From assembly GCF_001425745.1 (NCBI RefSeq), contig NZ_LMDF01000007.1, positions 768,075 to 832,074 of the forward strand: DNA of 64,000 nucleotides, given 5' to 3'. The position numbers were made by a program, and so were the translations under genes. A model generated the notes under the pieces. That model saw only the letters and a list, made by a program, of their open reading frames with translations. It was not told the origin of the DNA and searched no databases. Position 1 is the first letter of the stretch. Each line of letters opens with the position of its first letter. Source of the stretch: Caulobacter sp. Root343 (GTDB lineage: Bacteria > Pseudomonadota > Alphaproteobacteria > Caulobacterales > Caulobacteraceae). This document shows, one piece after another, positions 34,437-43,252 of the stretch.

Positions 34437-35519
34437 TCAGCGCATCGGCGGCGCGTAAAGCAATCCGGGCTTGGGCGCGTTCCACAGCGCGTTCAGGCCA
34501 CGATCCAGCTTCAGGGCCGAGCCGCCGCCGATCTCGCGGTCGAAGATCTCGCCGTAGTTGCCGTCTGCCGTGATCGCGCGATAGGCCCAGTCGGCGTCGA
34601 GGCTGAGCATGGCGCCATAGCCGCCCTCGCCCAGCAGCCGCCGCGCCTCGGGATCGGCGCCGGTCTTCATGTCCTTGGCGTTGGCGCGAGTGATCCCGTG
34701 CTCCTCGGCCAGGATCAGGGCGTACAGGGTCCAGCGGACGATGTCCGTCCAGGCCGGATCGTCCTGGCGCACCAGCGGGCCGAGCGGCTCCTTGGAGATG
34801 GCGTCGGGCAGGATCACATGAGCGCCGGGATCGTCCATCACCGACCGCGCCGCGGCCAGGGCCGAGATGTCGGCCGTGAAGGCGTCGCACTGGTCGGCCT
34901 GATAGGCCGCGCGGGCCTGGTCCTCGCGATCGAACACCATGGCCGTGTAGGCGATACCGCGCGCCCGGAAGAAGTCCTCCAGGTTCTGGGCCGAGGTGGC
35001 GTTGCTCTGGACGCAGATCTTGGCCGTGTTCAGCTCGACGGCGCTGGTCAGGTTCAAGCTGCGACGGACCAGGAAACCCTGGCCATCGAAATATGAGATC
35101 GCCGCCATGTCTAGCTGGTCGCCGGCGTCGCGCGAGAAGGTCCACGAGGTGTTGCGCCACAGGACGTCGACCTTGCCGGCGCGCAGGGCCGCGATCCGCT
35201 CCTCGTTGCCCAGCGGCACGAAGCGGACCTTGTCGGGCTTGCCCAGCACGGCGGCGGCCACGGCCCGGCAGAAGGCCACATTGAAGCCGCGCCAGCGCCC
35301 GCCGTTGTCTTGGAAGGCGAAGCCCGGCAGTTCGGGATTGACCCCGCAGCGCAGCTCTCCTCGCGCCCGGATGGCTTTTAGCGTCGGGCTGGGCGCGGCC
35401 GGCTTGATCGCCAGCGGCGCGACGGTCTCGGCGGGCTTCGAATCCGGAGAGGACGAAGGACGATCGCAGCCCGCCAGGACAAGCGCCGCGAAAACAGCCA
35501 AGCCGAACCGCACCGACAC
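34437..35519 (-). CDS. Orphan general amino-acid ABC binding lipoprotein (AapJ/BztA-like)
   Basis: A 360-residue family 3 binding protein with a lipobox LAGC at residues 15-18. LKAIRARGELRCGVNPELPGFAFQD and WRGFNVAFCRAVAAAVLG are typical of AapJ/BztA, the binding proteins of general L-amino-acid importers. The C-terminal LLGEGGYGAMLSLDADWAYR also fits. Its usual partners aapQMP are not here, so it either works with a transporter elsewhere or senses amino acids. It sits among sulfur amino-acid genes. Confidence 0.85.
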   Translation of the reverse strand: MSVRFGLAVFAALVLAGCDRPSSSPDSKPAETVAPLAIKPAAPSPTLKAIRARGELRCGVNPELPGFAFQDNGGRWRGFNVAFCRAVAAAVLGKPDKVRFVPLGNEERIAALRAGKVDVLWRNTSWTFSRDAGDQLDMAAISYFDGQGFLVRRSLNLTSAVELNTAKICVQSNATSAQNLEDFFRARGIAYTAMVFDREDQARAAYQADQCDAFTADISALAAARSVMDDPGAHVILPDAISKEPLGPLVRQDDPAWTDIVRWTLYALILAEEHGITRANAKDMKTGADPEARRLLGEGGYGAMLSLDADWAYRAITADGNYGEIFDREIGGGSALKLDRGLNALWNAPKPGLLYAPPMR

Positions 35520-35551
35520 CGATCGCTCCTTGAACCCCGCGCGGAGGGCGC

Positions 35552-35575
35552 TAAAGCCTGCCTGAGCAGGCTTTA
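35552..35575. repeat. Short perfect hairpin in the binding-protein/metC intergenic region
   Basis: TAAAGCCTGC and GCAGGCTTTA form a perfect 10-bp stem with a 4-base loop. It lies 33 bases upstream of the minus-strand binding-protein start. It is not followed by a U-run on either strand. It may be an operator or an mRNA leader hairpin. Confidence 0.55.
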
Positions 35576-35587
35576 CCTCATAAACTC

Positions 35588-35636
35588 AGAGCGTGGCACT
35601 CGCCAAAACCGCTCACACTTTTTGCTGCCACGCTCT
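35588..35636. repeat. REP-like palindrome (AGAGCGTGGCA type)
   Basis: AGAGCGTGGCA at 35588-35598 and its exact complement at 35626-35636 flank a 27-base spacer containing AAACCGCTCACACTTTTTGC. The composition resembles intergenic palindromes dispersed in alphaproteobacterial genomes. It is 41 bases from the cystathionine beta-lyase start, so an effect on that gene is possible. Confidence 0.6.
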
Positions 35637-35676
35637 AAACCACAAGCTCTACGCCGCGTCGCCGAAGAGTGCCCCC

Positions 35677-36825
35677 ATGGATGAAGAAACCCGCCTGATC
35701 CGCAAGGGCTCCCAACCCACCGGCCTGGCGCGGACCGTCAATCCGCCCATTCAGCGCGGCTCCACGGTGCTGATGCCCAACGCGGCGTCACTGTATGACG
35801 ACACCCAGATGTCCTACGGTATCACCGGCCTCTCCTCGCCGGCCGCCCTGCAGCAGGCCCTGGCCGAGCTGGAGGGCTCGCCTGACGTCACCCTCTACCC
35901 GTCCGGCCTGGCGGCGATCACCGGCGCCATGCTGGCTGTGCTGAAGGCCGGCGACGAGATCCTGGTGGTCGACAGCGCCTACAAGCCCACGCGCCGGTTC
36001 TGCGACCGGGTGCTCACCCGCTTCGGCGTCCAGACCACCTACTACGATCCGGCCCTGACGCCCGATGATCTGATGGCCCTGACGACGCCGAGGACCCGGC
36101 TGATCCTGCTGGAGGCGCCTGGCTCTCTGACGTTTGAGATGCAGGACGTCCCGGCCATCGCCAAGGCGGCCAACGATCGCGGGATCCTGACGCTGATCGA
36201 CAACACCTGGGCCGCCGGCCTCTATTTCAAGCCGCTGGCGCATGGGGTGACGATCAGCGTTCAGGCCCTGACGAAGTACGTCGGCGGCCATTCGGACTGC
36301 TTCATGGGCTCGGCGACGACGATGGACTCCGTGATCGGCAACCAGCTGGGCGACGCCATGTGGGACATCGGCTGGTCGGTGTCGCCCGACGACGCCTACA
36401 CGATGCTGAGGGGCCTTCGGACCCTGGCCACCCGCCTGCCGCGCCACCAGGACAACGGTTTGGCCGTCGCCCGCTGGCTGCAGGACCGGCCGGAGGTGTC
36501 GCGCGTACTGCACCCCGCCCTGCCCGGCGATCCTGGTCACGCCTTGTGGAAGCGCGATTTCACCGGCGCCTGCGGCCTGTTCGGCGTGGTGCTGAAACCC
36601 TGCTCGCAGAGCGCTGTCCACGCCTTCCTCGACAGCTTGGAGCTGTTCGGCCTGGGCTTCTCCTGGGGCGGCTATGAGAGCCTGGCCATTCATTGCGACC
36701 CGCAGCTGAAGAACCGCAGCGTTCCGGTGACCCTGGAAGGCCCGCTGCTGCGCTTGCATATCGGCCTCGAGGCGGTCGACGACCTCAAGGCCGACCTCGA
36801 CCAAGCGTTCGGGAAGCTGGTCTAG
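35677..36825 (+). CDS. metC: Cystathionine beta-lyase
   Basis: A 382-residue Cys/Met metabolism PLP enzyme. The PLP lysine is in ALTKYVGGHSD (residue about 205); SYGITGLSSPAALQQALAELEG, LYPSGLAAIT and LIDNTWAAG match MetC. It converts cystathionine to homocysteine, pyruvate and ammonia. ATG at 35677 follows GAAGAG and starts the conserved MDEETRLIRKG; an in-frame extension to 35593 would run through the palindrome and is rejected. Its stop overlaps the convergent neighbour's stop at the palindromic CTAG. Confidence 0.9.
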   Translation: MDEETRLIRKGSQPTGLARTVNPPIQRGSTVLMPNAASLYDDTQMSYGITGLSSPAALQQALAELEGSPDVTLYPSGLAAITGAMLAVLKAGDEILVVDSAYKPTRRFCDRVLTRFGVQTTYYDPALTPDDLMALTTPRTRLILLEAPGSLTFEMQDVPAIAKAANDRGILTLIDNTWAAGLYFKPLAHGVTISVQALTKYVGGHSDCFMGSATTMDSVIGNQLGDAMWDIGWSVSPDDAYTMLRGLRTLATRLPRHQDNGLAVARWLQDRPEVSRVLHPALPGDPGHALWKRDFTGACGLFGVVLKPCSQSAVHAFLDSLELFGLGFSWGGYESLAIHCDPQLKNRSVPVTLEGPLLRLHIGLEAVDDLKADLDQAFGKLV

Positions 36826-37340
36826 ACGACCGCGCCGTCCTTCCAGTCGCGCGCCATGAACCGGCCCGGCGCCCCGCTCAGCACCGCCAGGGCCGCCTCG
36901 ATGTTGCGCATCTTGGCCTCCTCGGACTTGACGCTGGCGAACCGGCGCAGGGCCTCCTTCTGGAGGCTGGGCGTCAGCGCCTCCCAGGCCTTGGCGGCGG
37001 CCGGGTCGCGCTTCAGGCCGTCCGAGAACGCCTCGGGCGTCGGATGGGCCGGGCCACCGCGATAGGCCTCGTCGAAGGCGACCTCGACGTCGACCGTATC
37101 GCCGACGCCGACCCTAGCCGCCTCGCGGACCTCGCCATGCAGATAGAGGAAGAAGCCGCCGTCGCCCCTCGGCATCATGTTGATGCGCCAGGACTCGGCC
37201 GGCGCGCCATTAACCTGGACCCGGACCGGCATCGGCTTGCGCCAGCCTTCGCGCAGGCGCGCGGCCTGCTCGGCGTCGACCGGCACGAACGGGTTGATGC
37301 CGTTGATCTCAATCGTGGCCTGGAAGCGAAGGCTGGTCAT
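36822..37340 (-). CDS. DUF1905/YdeI-OmdA family protein
   Basis: A 172-residue protein. Residues 1 to about 95 are DUF1905 (RFQATIEINGINPFVPVDA, RVQVNGAPAESWRINMMPRGDGGFFLYLHGEVR). Residues about 100-155 are the YdeI/OmdA C-terminal helix region (ALTPSLQKEALRRFASVKSEE), a family tied in places to bacteriocin protection. ATG at 37340 follows TAGGATCG. It is 7 bases after the GFA gene, so the pair is an operon. Function is unknown. Confidence 0.8.
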   Translation of the reverse strand: MTSLRFQATIEINGINPFVPVDAEQAARLREGWRKPMPVRVQVNGAPAESWRINMMPRGDGGFFLYLHGEVREAARVGVGDTVDVEVAFDEAYRGGPAHPTPEAFSDGLKRDPAAAKAWEALTPSLQKEALRRFASVKSEEAKMRNIEAALAVLSGAPGRFMARDWKDGAVV

Positions 37341-37347
37341 GGCGATC

Positions 37348-37758
37348 CTAGAGGTAGCGGACCTCGGCCTCGGTCGGCCGTTCCCACCAGAGATTGTCGC
37401 GACCATTGCCGTAGTTGATCGGCGCGGCCGCCAGCTCCTCGGGCGTGACGTTGTCCAACGTCGCGACCTGGATCGAGACGAAGTCGCCGCCCAGCTCGGC
37501 GACATGCCCGTGACCGAAGGTGCGCACGCCGCAGGCTGAGCAGAACCGGTGGTGACCGCTCATCGTGCCGAACTGATAGTCGCCCAGGCTGTCCTCGCCC
37601 GACAGCAGCCGGAAGGCGTCAGGCTTGATCAGGGTTCCCCAACCCCGAGCCTTGGCGCAGATCGAACAGTTGCAGCGGCTGGTGCCGGCTTCCAGATCGA
37701 TGTCGGCTTCGTAGCGCACCGCGCCGCAGTGGCAGCTGCCGGTATAGGTCTTCAGCAT
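37348..37758 (-). CDS. GFA/CENP-V domain zinc protein
   Basis: A 136-residue GFA (glutathione-dependent formaldehyde-activating) family protein. The zinc ligands are visible as GSCHCGAV (residues 8-15), [11 protein letters not shown] (about 29-39) and [13 protein letters not shown] (about 73-85). Most members have no proven activity and true formaldehyde activation is uncertain. It is cotranscribed with the DUF1905 gene. Confidence 0.88.
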   Translation of the reverse strand: MLKTYTGSCHCGAVRYEADIDLEAGTSRCNCSICAKARGWGTLIKPDAFRLLSGEDSLGDYQFGTMSGHHRFCSACGVRTFGHGHVAELGGDFVSIQVATLDNVTPEELAAAPINYGNGRDNLWWERPTEAEVRYL

Positions 37759-37826
37759 GGGTCGTCCCTCTCGATATGCGTCTTCGTTGAACGCCGTTCT
37801 AAAGGAAGGCTGCTGCCACCCTACTG

Positions 37827-39371
37827 TCAGTATTGACCCGTCGGCGTATCACCCATGGCGGCCTTGGCGGCCACGTCGGCGAGCGCGGTCCAAGGCGTCT
37901 TGCCGATATGCATCATGAAGAATTGGTCGACGGCCAGCCCCTCCCGCGTCACGGCCTGGGTCAGCTCGCTGACCGCCTGGGGCGTCGAAAAGCTTCCATC
38001 GCGGCCCCGTTGGAAGGGATCGCTGCCGTACAGCAGACGGTGCTCAGGCAGATAGACCATCATTTGCCGCTCACTGGCCTCCCCGCGCAGGGGATAGAGC
38101 TCCAGTCGATTGGGTCCGGCGCCAATCACGGTCTTGCCCGAGACGAAGCGCCAGACCGGCGCTCTGGGCTTCTTGGCCAGCGCATCGGGCTTGCTGGTCC
38201 GGGGATCGGCGATCAGTCGCGAGAGCGCCGGCCCGTTCACGTCGACCGCATAGACCGGGATGCCACGCGCGACATATTCGCGGACGCCCGCCAGATGGGG
38301 CCACGCATCGGATGTCGAAACGACGGCCTTGATCGGCGCGCCGGGAAACCGTCGCTCGACCTCGGCGATGACCTTGGCCGAATAGCCTGACGAGATCGGC
38401 GCCTCCAGCACCACGACACCATCGTCCTGCCGCACCAAGGCGACGTACCAGGCCCCGGGGATCATCACGACGCCCGGCGCCAGTTCTTGAGCCGGGTTGG
38501 CGCGCGAGCCAAGTGGGCGCTGTTCCAGGTCCGTCGGATTGACCTTGGGATCGTAGGCCGCGCGGATCTCGGGCGGGATGGTCAGCAAGGTCTGGTCCAG
38601 AGGGCCGTCGAACACTTGGCGCTTGATCGCGAACATCGAGTCCGGGAGGCCGTTGACCTCGATGTTCCACTGCATGGGCGTCCGGACACCGCCCTTTCCG
38701 AGCCACCAGAAACTCCAATAGGTGCGCATGGTCGCGTCGCCCAGGTAGTTCCAGTAACCCCGGCGCGCCATCGGCCCCGAATAGTCGAAGGCCGTCGGCA
38801 GGTGGCTGCCGCCGTTCAGATAGATCGTCACCGGGGCGCCGTCGAACGTGAAGCTCACCACGTCGTGACGAACCGACTGCAGAGTCTTGGTGGGCAGAGC
38901 GCGCAGATCCTTGGCGTCCAGAGCGGTCAGCAGCATGCGTTCGGGTGACAGGGCCATCCTCTCCCGCGCATAGACGACGAGGTCCGGCGAACCGGCGCTG
39001 CGCCGCTCGCCGGCCGTCTGCATCGCCGCCGCCGCGTCGACCGTCATTCCGCTCGTGGCGGCATAGGCAGGGTAGACCGCCACATTCATGCGCTGGGCGA
39101 AGCGTCCTGTCTTCAGGTCGTGGATCTCATGGATCGTCTGGAACTCCGGAATGTATGGCCCCTCCGGGCGTTCAGATTGTTCAAGGAGGTTGCGATAGCC
39201 GGAAGCGTCCCATTCCACGGCGCCCAACGCGCGGAGCTGGGCCTCGCCGCCCTGGGCCGCCAAGGCTTGGCGCACCAGATCCATGGCGCGGCGGTCGGCC
39301 GCCGAAGCAGCTCCCACCGCCAGGATCAGGGAAAGCACGCCCGCAAAGCCAAAACGCAACATCGACCGCAC
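37827..39371 (-). CDS. Secreted metallo-beta-lactamase-fold protein with a lost metal motif
   Basis: A 514-residue protein with a Sec signal peptide ([21 protein letters not shown]). The C-terminal half has the MBL-fold pattern [33 protein letters not shown] and then [19 protein letters not shown] where active enzymes have STHHHxDHxGG. The His-X-His-X-Asp-His metal site is thus reduced to one His. The N-terminal half (about 30-260) resembles the leading domain of periplasmic outer-membrane lipoprotein-sorting-like folds. Probably a non-metal periplasmic protein; role unknown. It is monocistronic. Confidence 0.75.
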   Translation of the reverse strand: MRSMLRFGFAGVLSLILAVGAASAADRRAMDLVRQALAAQGGEAQLRALGAVEWDASGYRNLLEQSERPEGPYIPEFQTIHEIHDLKTGRFAQRMNVAVYPAYAATSGMTVDAAAAMQTAGERRSAGSPDLVVYARERMALSPERMLLTALDAKDLRALPTKTLQSVRHDVVSFTFDGAPVTIYLNGGSHLPTAFDYSGPMARRGYWNYLGDATMRTYWSFWWLGKGGVRTPMQWNIEVNGLPDSMFAIKRQVFDGPLDQTLLTIPPEIRAAYDPKVNPTDLEQRPLGSRANPAQELAPGVVMIPGAWYVALVRQDDGVVVLEAPISSGYSAKVIAEVERRFPGAPIKAVVSTSDAWPHLAGVREYVARGIPVYAVDVNGPALSRLIADPRTSKPDALAKKPRAPVWRFVSGKTVIGAGPNRLELYPLRGEASERQMMVYLPEHRLLYGSDPFQRGRDGSFSTPQAVSELTQAVTREGLAVDQFFMMHIGKTPWTALADVAAKAAMGDTPTGQY

Positions 39372-39458
39372 TCCCTATGCGCTTTTCGGCGCAATGCGCG
39401 GGACCTTAGCCGTGAGCGTGGCGATTCCTAGGATGATCTTGCGGCGCGAGGCCCGAAT

Positions 39459-40229
39459 TCAGGCGATCTTTCGCGCCTGATCGACGATCTCGGCCATCGC
39501 ATGGGCTTGGGCGGCGACCTCGCCGACCACGATCAGCAGCGGGCCGTCGCCGGCCTCGGCCACACGCTCGGCCAGGGTGGCCAGGGTCGCCGTATAGAGC
39601 TTGGCGTCCGCGCCGCCGGCCTTTTCCACCGCGACGGCGGGCGTGTTGGCCGGACGGCCGGCTTCGATCATCCGCTGAGCCAGGTCGCCGGCCACATCGC
39701 CGCCCATATAGACCGCCAAGGTGGCCTCGGGGTCGGCCGCGGCGCTCCAGTCGCCCGACAGCTTGCCGGCCTCCAGGCGGGCGGTGGTGAAGACCACCCG
39801 GCGCGCTTCGCCGCGATGGGTCAGCGGGAAGCCGAACTGGGCCGCGGCGGCGCAGGCGGCGGTGACGCCGGGCACCACTTCGGTCTCGACGCCGAAGCCG
39901 TTCAGGAACGCCGCCTCTTCACCGACCCGGCCGAAGATCGACGGGTCGCCGCCCTTCAGCCGCACCACGCGAAGGCCTTTGCGGGCCAGGCGCAGCATCA
40001 GGCGGTTGATCTCGTCCTGCTTCATGCTGGGCTTGCCGGCCCGCTTGCCGGTCTGGATGCGCACGCAGCCGGCCGGGGCCAGGGCGATGGCCTCTTCCGA
40101 ACACAGGGCGTCATAGAGCAGCGCCTGGGCGCTCTCGACGGCGCGGAACGCGCGGACGGTCATCAGGTCCACCGGACCAGGGCCGGCGCCGACCAGCAGC
40201 ACCTTGCCAAGCTTGCTCTCAACCGACAT
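39459..40229 (-). CDS. cobA: Uroporphyrinogen-III C-methyltransferase
   Basis: A 256-residue SUMT that methylates uroporphyrinogen III to precorrin-2, the first step toward siroheme. KVLLVGAGPGPVDLMTVRA (about 8-26), LKGGDPSIFGR (about 90-100) and PVTAACAAAAQFGFPLTHRG-type region are the family blocks. The ATG overlaps the end of the nitrate reductase gene by 11 bases. Siroheme is the cofactor of NirB in the same operon, which explains its placement. The gene may also be called nasE/cysG-like in other species. Confidence 0.9.
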   Translation of the reverse strand: MSVESKLGKVLLVGAGPGPVDLMTVRAFRAVESAQALLYDALCSEEAIALAPAGCVRIQTGKRAGKPSMKQDEINRLMLRLARKGLRVVRLKGGDPSIFGRVGEEAAFLNGFGVETEVVPGVTAACAAAAQFGFPLTHRGEARRVVFTTARLEAGKLSGDWSAAADPEATLAVYMGGDVAGDLAQRMIEAGRPANTPAVAVEKAGGADAKLYTATLATLAERVAEAGDGPLLIVVGEVAAQAHAMAEIVDQARKIA

Positions 40230-42897
40230 GGGCGGGCTCCTTAGGAGTAACGGCCAAGGCTTTGATCATTCGTGCGATTTCCGGGCGACAGGATCCGCAG
40301 TTGGTCCCCGCGCCCGTGGCCGCGCCGATCGCGTCGGGCGTCTCGGCGCCGGCGACGATGGCGGCGTTCACAACCTTGGCGCCGACCTTCAGGCAGGCGC
40401 AGACCATCGGGCCCTTGTCGACCGGCGCGCCAGGCGGACGACCGAACAGCAGGGCCGAGCGGGCCTGGGCGGACAGGGTCTGCTCGGCGAACAGGTCGAC
40501 CAGCCAATCGCGCGGCGGCAGGCGGCCGGTGGTGGTCATGTAGAAAACCGCGACCAGCTTGCCGGCCTCGATCCAGGCCTCGCGGCGCGCGCCGGTGGCG
40601 GCGTCCTCGTAGGCGACGACCTCGCCGTCCAGCTTCTTGGTCAGGGCCTTGCGCAGAGCGTCGCGCTGCCCCTGCTCGCCCCGGCCGGCGAACTCGTGCT
40701 GCTGGCAGGCGTCCTGCGGGATGCGGCGCCAGACGAGGTCCAGGCCCGGGGCCATGACGGCGTCGCGGCTCAGGAAGAAGCCCTTCCAGGTTTCGCGATA
40801 GGCCCGAACGCGGGCGGGCGTGTGCTTGAACTCCGGCTGGCCTGAGGTCGGGTCGGTGTTCGGCGCGACCAGGGCGTTGGCGCGGCCCGACGGGGCGAAG
40901 GCGTCGGTCCAGTGCATCGGCATGAACAGTGAGCCGCGGCGCTGACGGTCGCTGACCTTGGCCACGGCGACGGCCTCGGCCCGCGAGGTCGTCACCCGCG
41001 CCAGGGCGCCGTCCTTGAGGCCCAGGGCCTCGGCGTCGTCGGGATGGATCTCGACGTAGGGTTCGGGCGCGTGGCGGCAGAGATCGGGGGCCAGGCCCGT
41101 GCGGGTCATCGTGTGCCACTGGTCGCGGATGCGGCCGGTGTTCAGCGACATTGGGTAGGCGTCGCCAGTCGCCTCAGCGGGTCCCTTCGGCTTGACCGGG
41201 ACCATGCGGGCGCGGCCGTCGGCGGTCTGGAAGCGGCCGTCGACGAACAGACGCGGCGTGCCCCTGCCGTCGGCCTTCACAGGCCACTGGATCGGCAGGA
41301 GTTCGTTGTAAGTCTCTGGTGTCAAAGCCGAAAGGCCAGCCAGATTCAGCACACGATCCTGGTTTTCGTAAGCGGTCAGGCGCGCCCATTCGCGGAAGAC
41401 GCTGGCGTTGTTGGCCCAGCCGAAGCCGCCGAAGCCCATGGCCGTGGCGACATCGGCCATGACCTTCCAGTCGGCCCGCGCATTGCCCGGCGCCGGGAAC
41501 AGGGCCCGCTGGCGCGAGATGCGGCGTTCGGAATTGGTGACCGTGCCGTCCTTCTCGCCCCAGCCCAGGGCCGGCAACTTGACGTCGGCGAAGGCGGTGG
41601 TGTCGGTCTCGACACAGTCGGAGACCACCACGAACGGGCACTTGGCCAGGGCCTCGCGGACCGCGCCGCTGTCGGGCAGGCTGACGGCCGGGTTGGTGGC
41701 CATCACCCAGATCGCCTTGATGCGTCCGTCGCGGACCGCCTCGAACATTTCGACGGCCTTCAGGCCCGGCGCGCGGACGGTGTCGGGCGCGCCCCAGAAG
41801 CGAGCGACGCGGTCGCGATCGGCCGGGGCGAAGTCCATGTGGCCGGCCAGGGTGTTGGCCATGCCGCCGGTCTCGCGGCCACCCATGGCGTTGGGCTGGC
41901 CGGTGATCGAGAACGGGCATGCGCCCGGCTTACCGATCCGGCCCGTGGCCAGGTGGACGTTGATGATGGACAGACCCTTGGCCACGCCCTGGGCCGACTG
42001 ATTGGCCCCCATCGAGAACAGGCTGACCGTCCGCTCATGGGCGGCGAACAGGTCGTAGAAGGCCTGCAGATCCTCGATCGCCACGCCGCAATCAGCGGCG
42101 ACCGCCGAGAGCGACTGGTTGTTTTCCGCAAGCGCGGCGACCACTTGCTCGAAATTGTTCACGTGCTCGGCGATGTAGGCGTGATCGATCGCGCCACGCC
42201 GGATCATATCCGCCAGCAGGCCATTCCACAGACGCACGTCGCTCTGCGGGGCGATGGCCAGGTGCAGGTCGGCGCCCTCGGCCGTGTCGGTGCGGCGCGG
42301 GTCGATGACCACGTGCTTCTGGCCGCGCGCCTTGGCCGCCTCCATGCGACGGAACAGGACGGGGTGGGTCCAGGCGGCGTTGTGACCGCTGAACACCACC
42401 AGATCCGCCGCGTCGAGATCCTCGTAGCAGCCCGGCACCAGGTCGGCGCCGAACGCCTGCTTGTGGGCGGCCACGGCCGAGGCCATGCACAGGCGGCTGT
42501 TGGTGTCGATATTGCCCGAACCGATGAAGCCCTTCATCAGCTTGTTGGCGACGTAGTAGTCCTCGGTCAGCAGCTGACCCGAGACATAGAACGCCACGCT
42601 GTCGCGGCCGTGGCGCGCGATGGTGTCCTTGAAGCGCTTCGCGACCAGGGCCGTCGCCTCATTCCAGGTCGCGCCCCGGCCCGCGATGGTCGGCTCCAGG
42701 AGGCGACCTTCCAGGCTCACGGTCGCGCCCAGAGCCGAACCCTTGGAGCACAGGCGGCCCAAGTTGGCGGGGTGAACGGCGTCGCCCGCGATCGACACCG
42801 ACCGGCCCTCCCCGACCGCGCCCGCCACGCCGCAACCGACGCCGCAATACGCGCAGGTGGTCTTGATCGTCGTCAGCGCTACGGAGCCGTCGGCCAT
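40219..42897 (-). CDS. nasA: Assimilatory nitrate reductase, catalytic subunit
   Basis: An 892-residue molybdopterin oxidoreductase reducing nitrate to nitrite in the cytoplasm. The N-terminal [4Fe-4S] ligands are Cys15, Cys18, Cys22 and Cys50 (TTCAYCGVGCG and GRLCSKGSA). The bis-MGD domains follow and the molybdopterin dinucleotide-binding domain is at about 610-720. Residues about 830-880 (VCACLKVGAKVV and TNCGSCRPEI) are a C-terminal BFD-like [2Fe-2S] domain that probably receives electrons. No separate electron-transfer subunit is encoded nearby. Confidence 0.95.
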   Translation of the reverse strand: MADGSVALTTIKTTCAYCGVGCGVAGAVGEGRSVSIAGDAVHPANLGRLCSKGSALGATVSLEGRLLEPTIAGRGATWNEATALVAKRFKDTIARHGRDSVAFYVSGQLLTEDYYVANKLMKGFIGSGNIDTNSRLCMASAVAAHKQAFGADLVPGCYEDLDAADLVVFSGHNAAWTHPVLFRRMEAAKARGQKHVVIDPRRTDTAEGADLHLAIAPQSDVRLWNGLLADMIRRGAIDHAYIAEHVNNFEQVVAALAENNQSLSAVAADCGVAIEDLQAFYDLFAAHERTVSLFSMGANQSAQGVAKGLSIINVHLATGRIGKPGACPFSITGQPNAMGGRETGGMANTLAGHMDFAPADRDRVARFWGAPDTVRAPGLKAVEMFEAVRDGRIKAIWVMATNPAVSLPDSGAVREALAKCPFVVVSDCVETDTTAFADVKLPALGWGEKDGTVTNSERRISRQRALFPAPGNARADWKVMADVATAMGFGGFGWANNASVFREWARLTAYENQDRVLNLAGLSALTPETYNELLPIQWPVKADGRGTPRLFVDGRFQTADGRARMVPVKPKGPAEATGDAYPMSLNTGRIRDQWHTMTRTGLAPDLCRHAPEPYVEIHPDDAEALGLKDGALARVTTSRAEAVAVAKVSDRQRRGSLFMPMHWTDAFAPSGRANALVAPNTDPTSGQPEFKHTPARVRAYRETWKGFFLSRDAVMAPGLDLVWRRIPQDACQQHEFAGRGEQGQRDALRKALTKKLDGEVVAYEDAATGARREAWIEAGKLVAVFYMTTTGRLPPRDWLVDLFAEQTLSAQARSALLFGRPPGAPVDKGPMVCACLKVGAKVVNAAIVAGAETPDAIGAATGAGTNCGSCRPEIARMIKALAVTPKEPAHVG

Positions 42898-42901
42898 GTT
42901 G

Positions 42902-43252
42902 TCAGTCCGCCATCGCCGGCTGGGCCAGCAGGACGCGGCCGTCCTTGATCAGCACCGGCACTACGGGCGTGCAGCCCTTGCCGGCGTCGGCGCCTGTGGG
43001 CTGGCCGGTGGCCAGGTCGATGACCCAGCTGTGCAGCGGGCAAGTCACGCCGTGGCCGTGGACGATGCCCTGGCTCAAAGGGCCGTGCTTGTGGGGGCAG
43101 CGGTCGACCAGGGCGAAGACCTTGCCGTCGCCCGTGCGGAACACGGCGACGTCGCCCTGGGCCGTGGCCACCCGACGCGCGCCGCGCTCGGGGATGTCGG
43201 TCACGGCGCCGACGTCACGCCAGTCAGGATCGATATGGGCTTGAACGGTCAT
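42902..43252 (-). CDS. nirD: Nitrite reductase small subunit (Rieske)
   Basis: A 116-residue Rieske [2Fe-2S] protein. The cluster ligands CPHKHG and CPLHSW (Cys-X-His and Cys-X2-His) are both present, whereas many NirD proteins have lost them; here they look complete. Its ATG overlaps the nirB stop (ATGA), and nasA begins 4 bases after its stop. It is the accessory subunit of NADH-dependent nitrite reductase. Confidence 0.93.
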   Translation of the reverse strand: MTVQAHIDPDWRDVGAVTDIPERGARRVATAQGDVAVFRTGDGKVFALVDRCPHKHGPLSQGIVHGHGVTCPLHSWVIDLATGQPTGADAGKGCTPVVPVLIKDGRVLLAQPAMAD

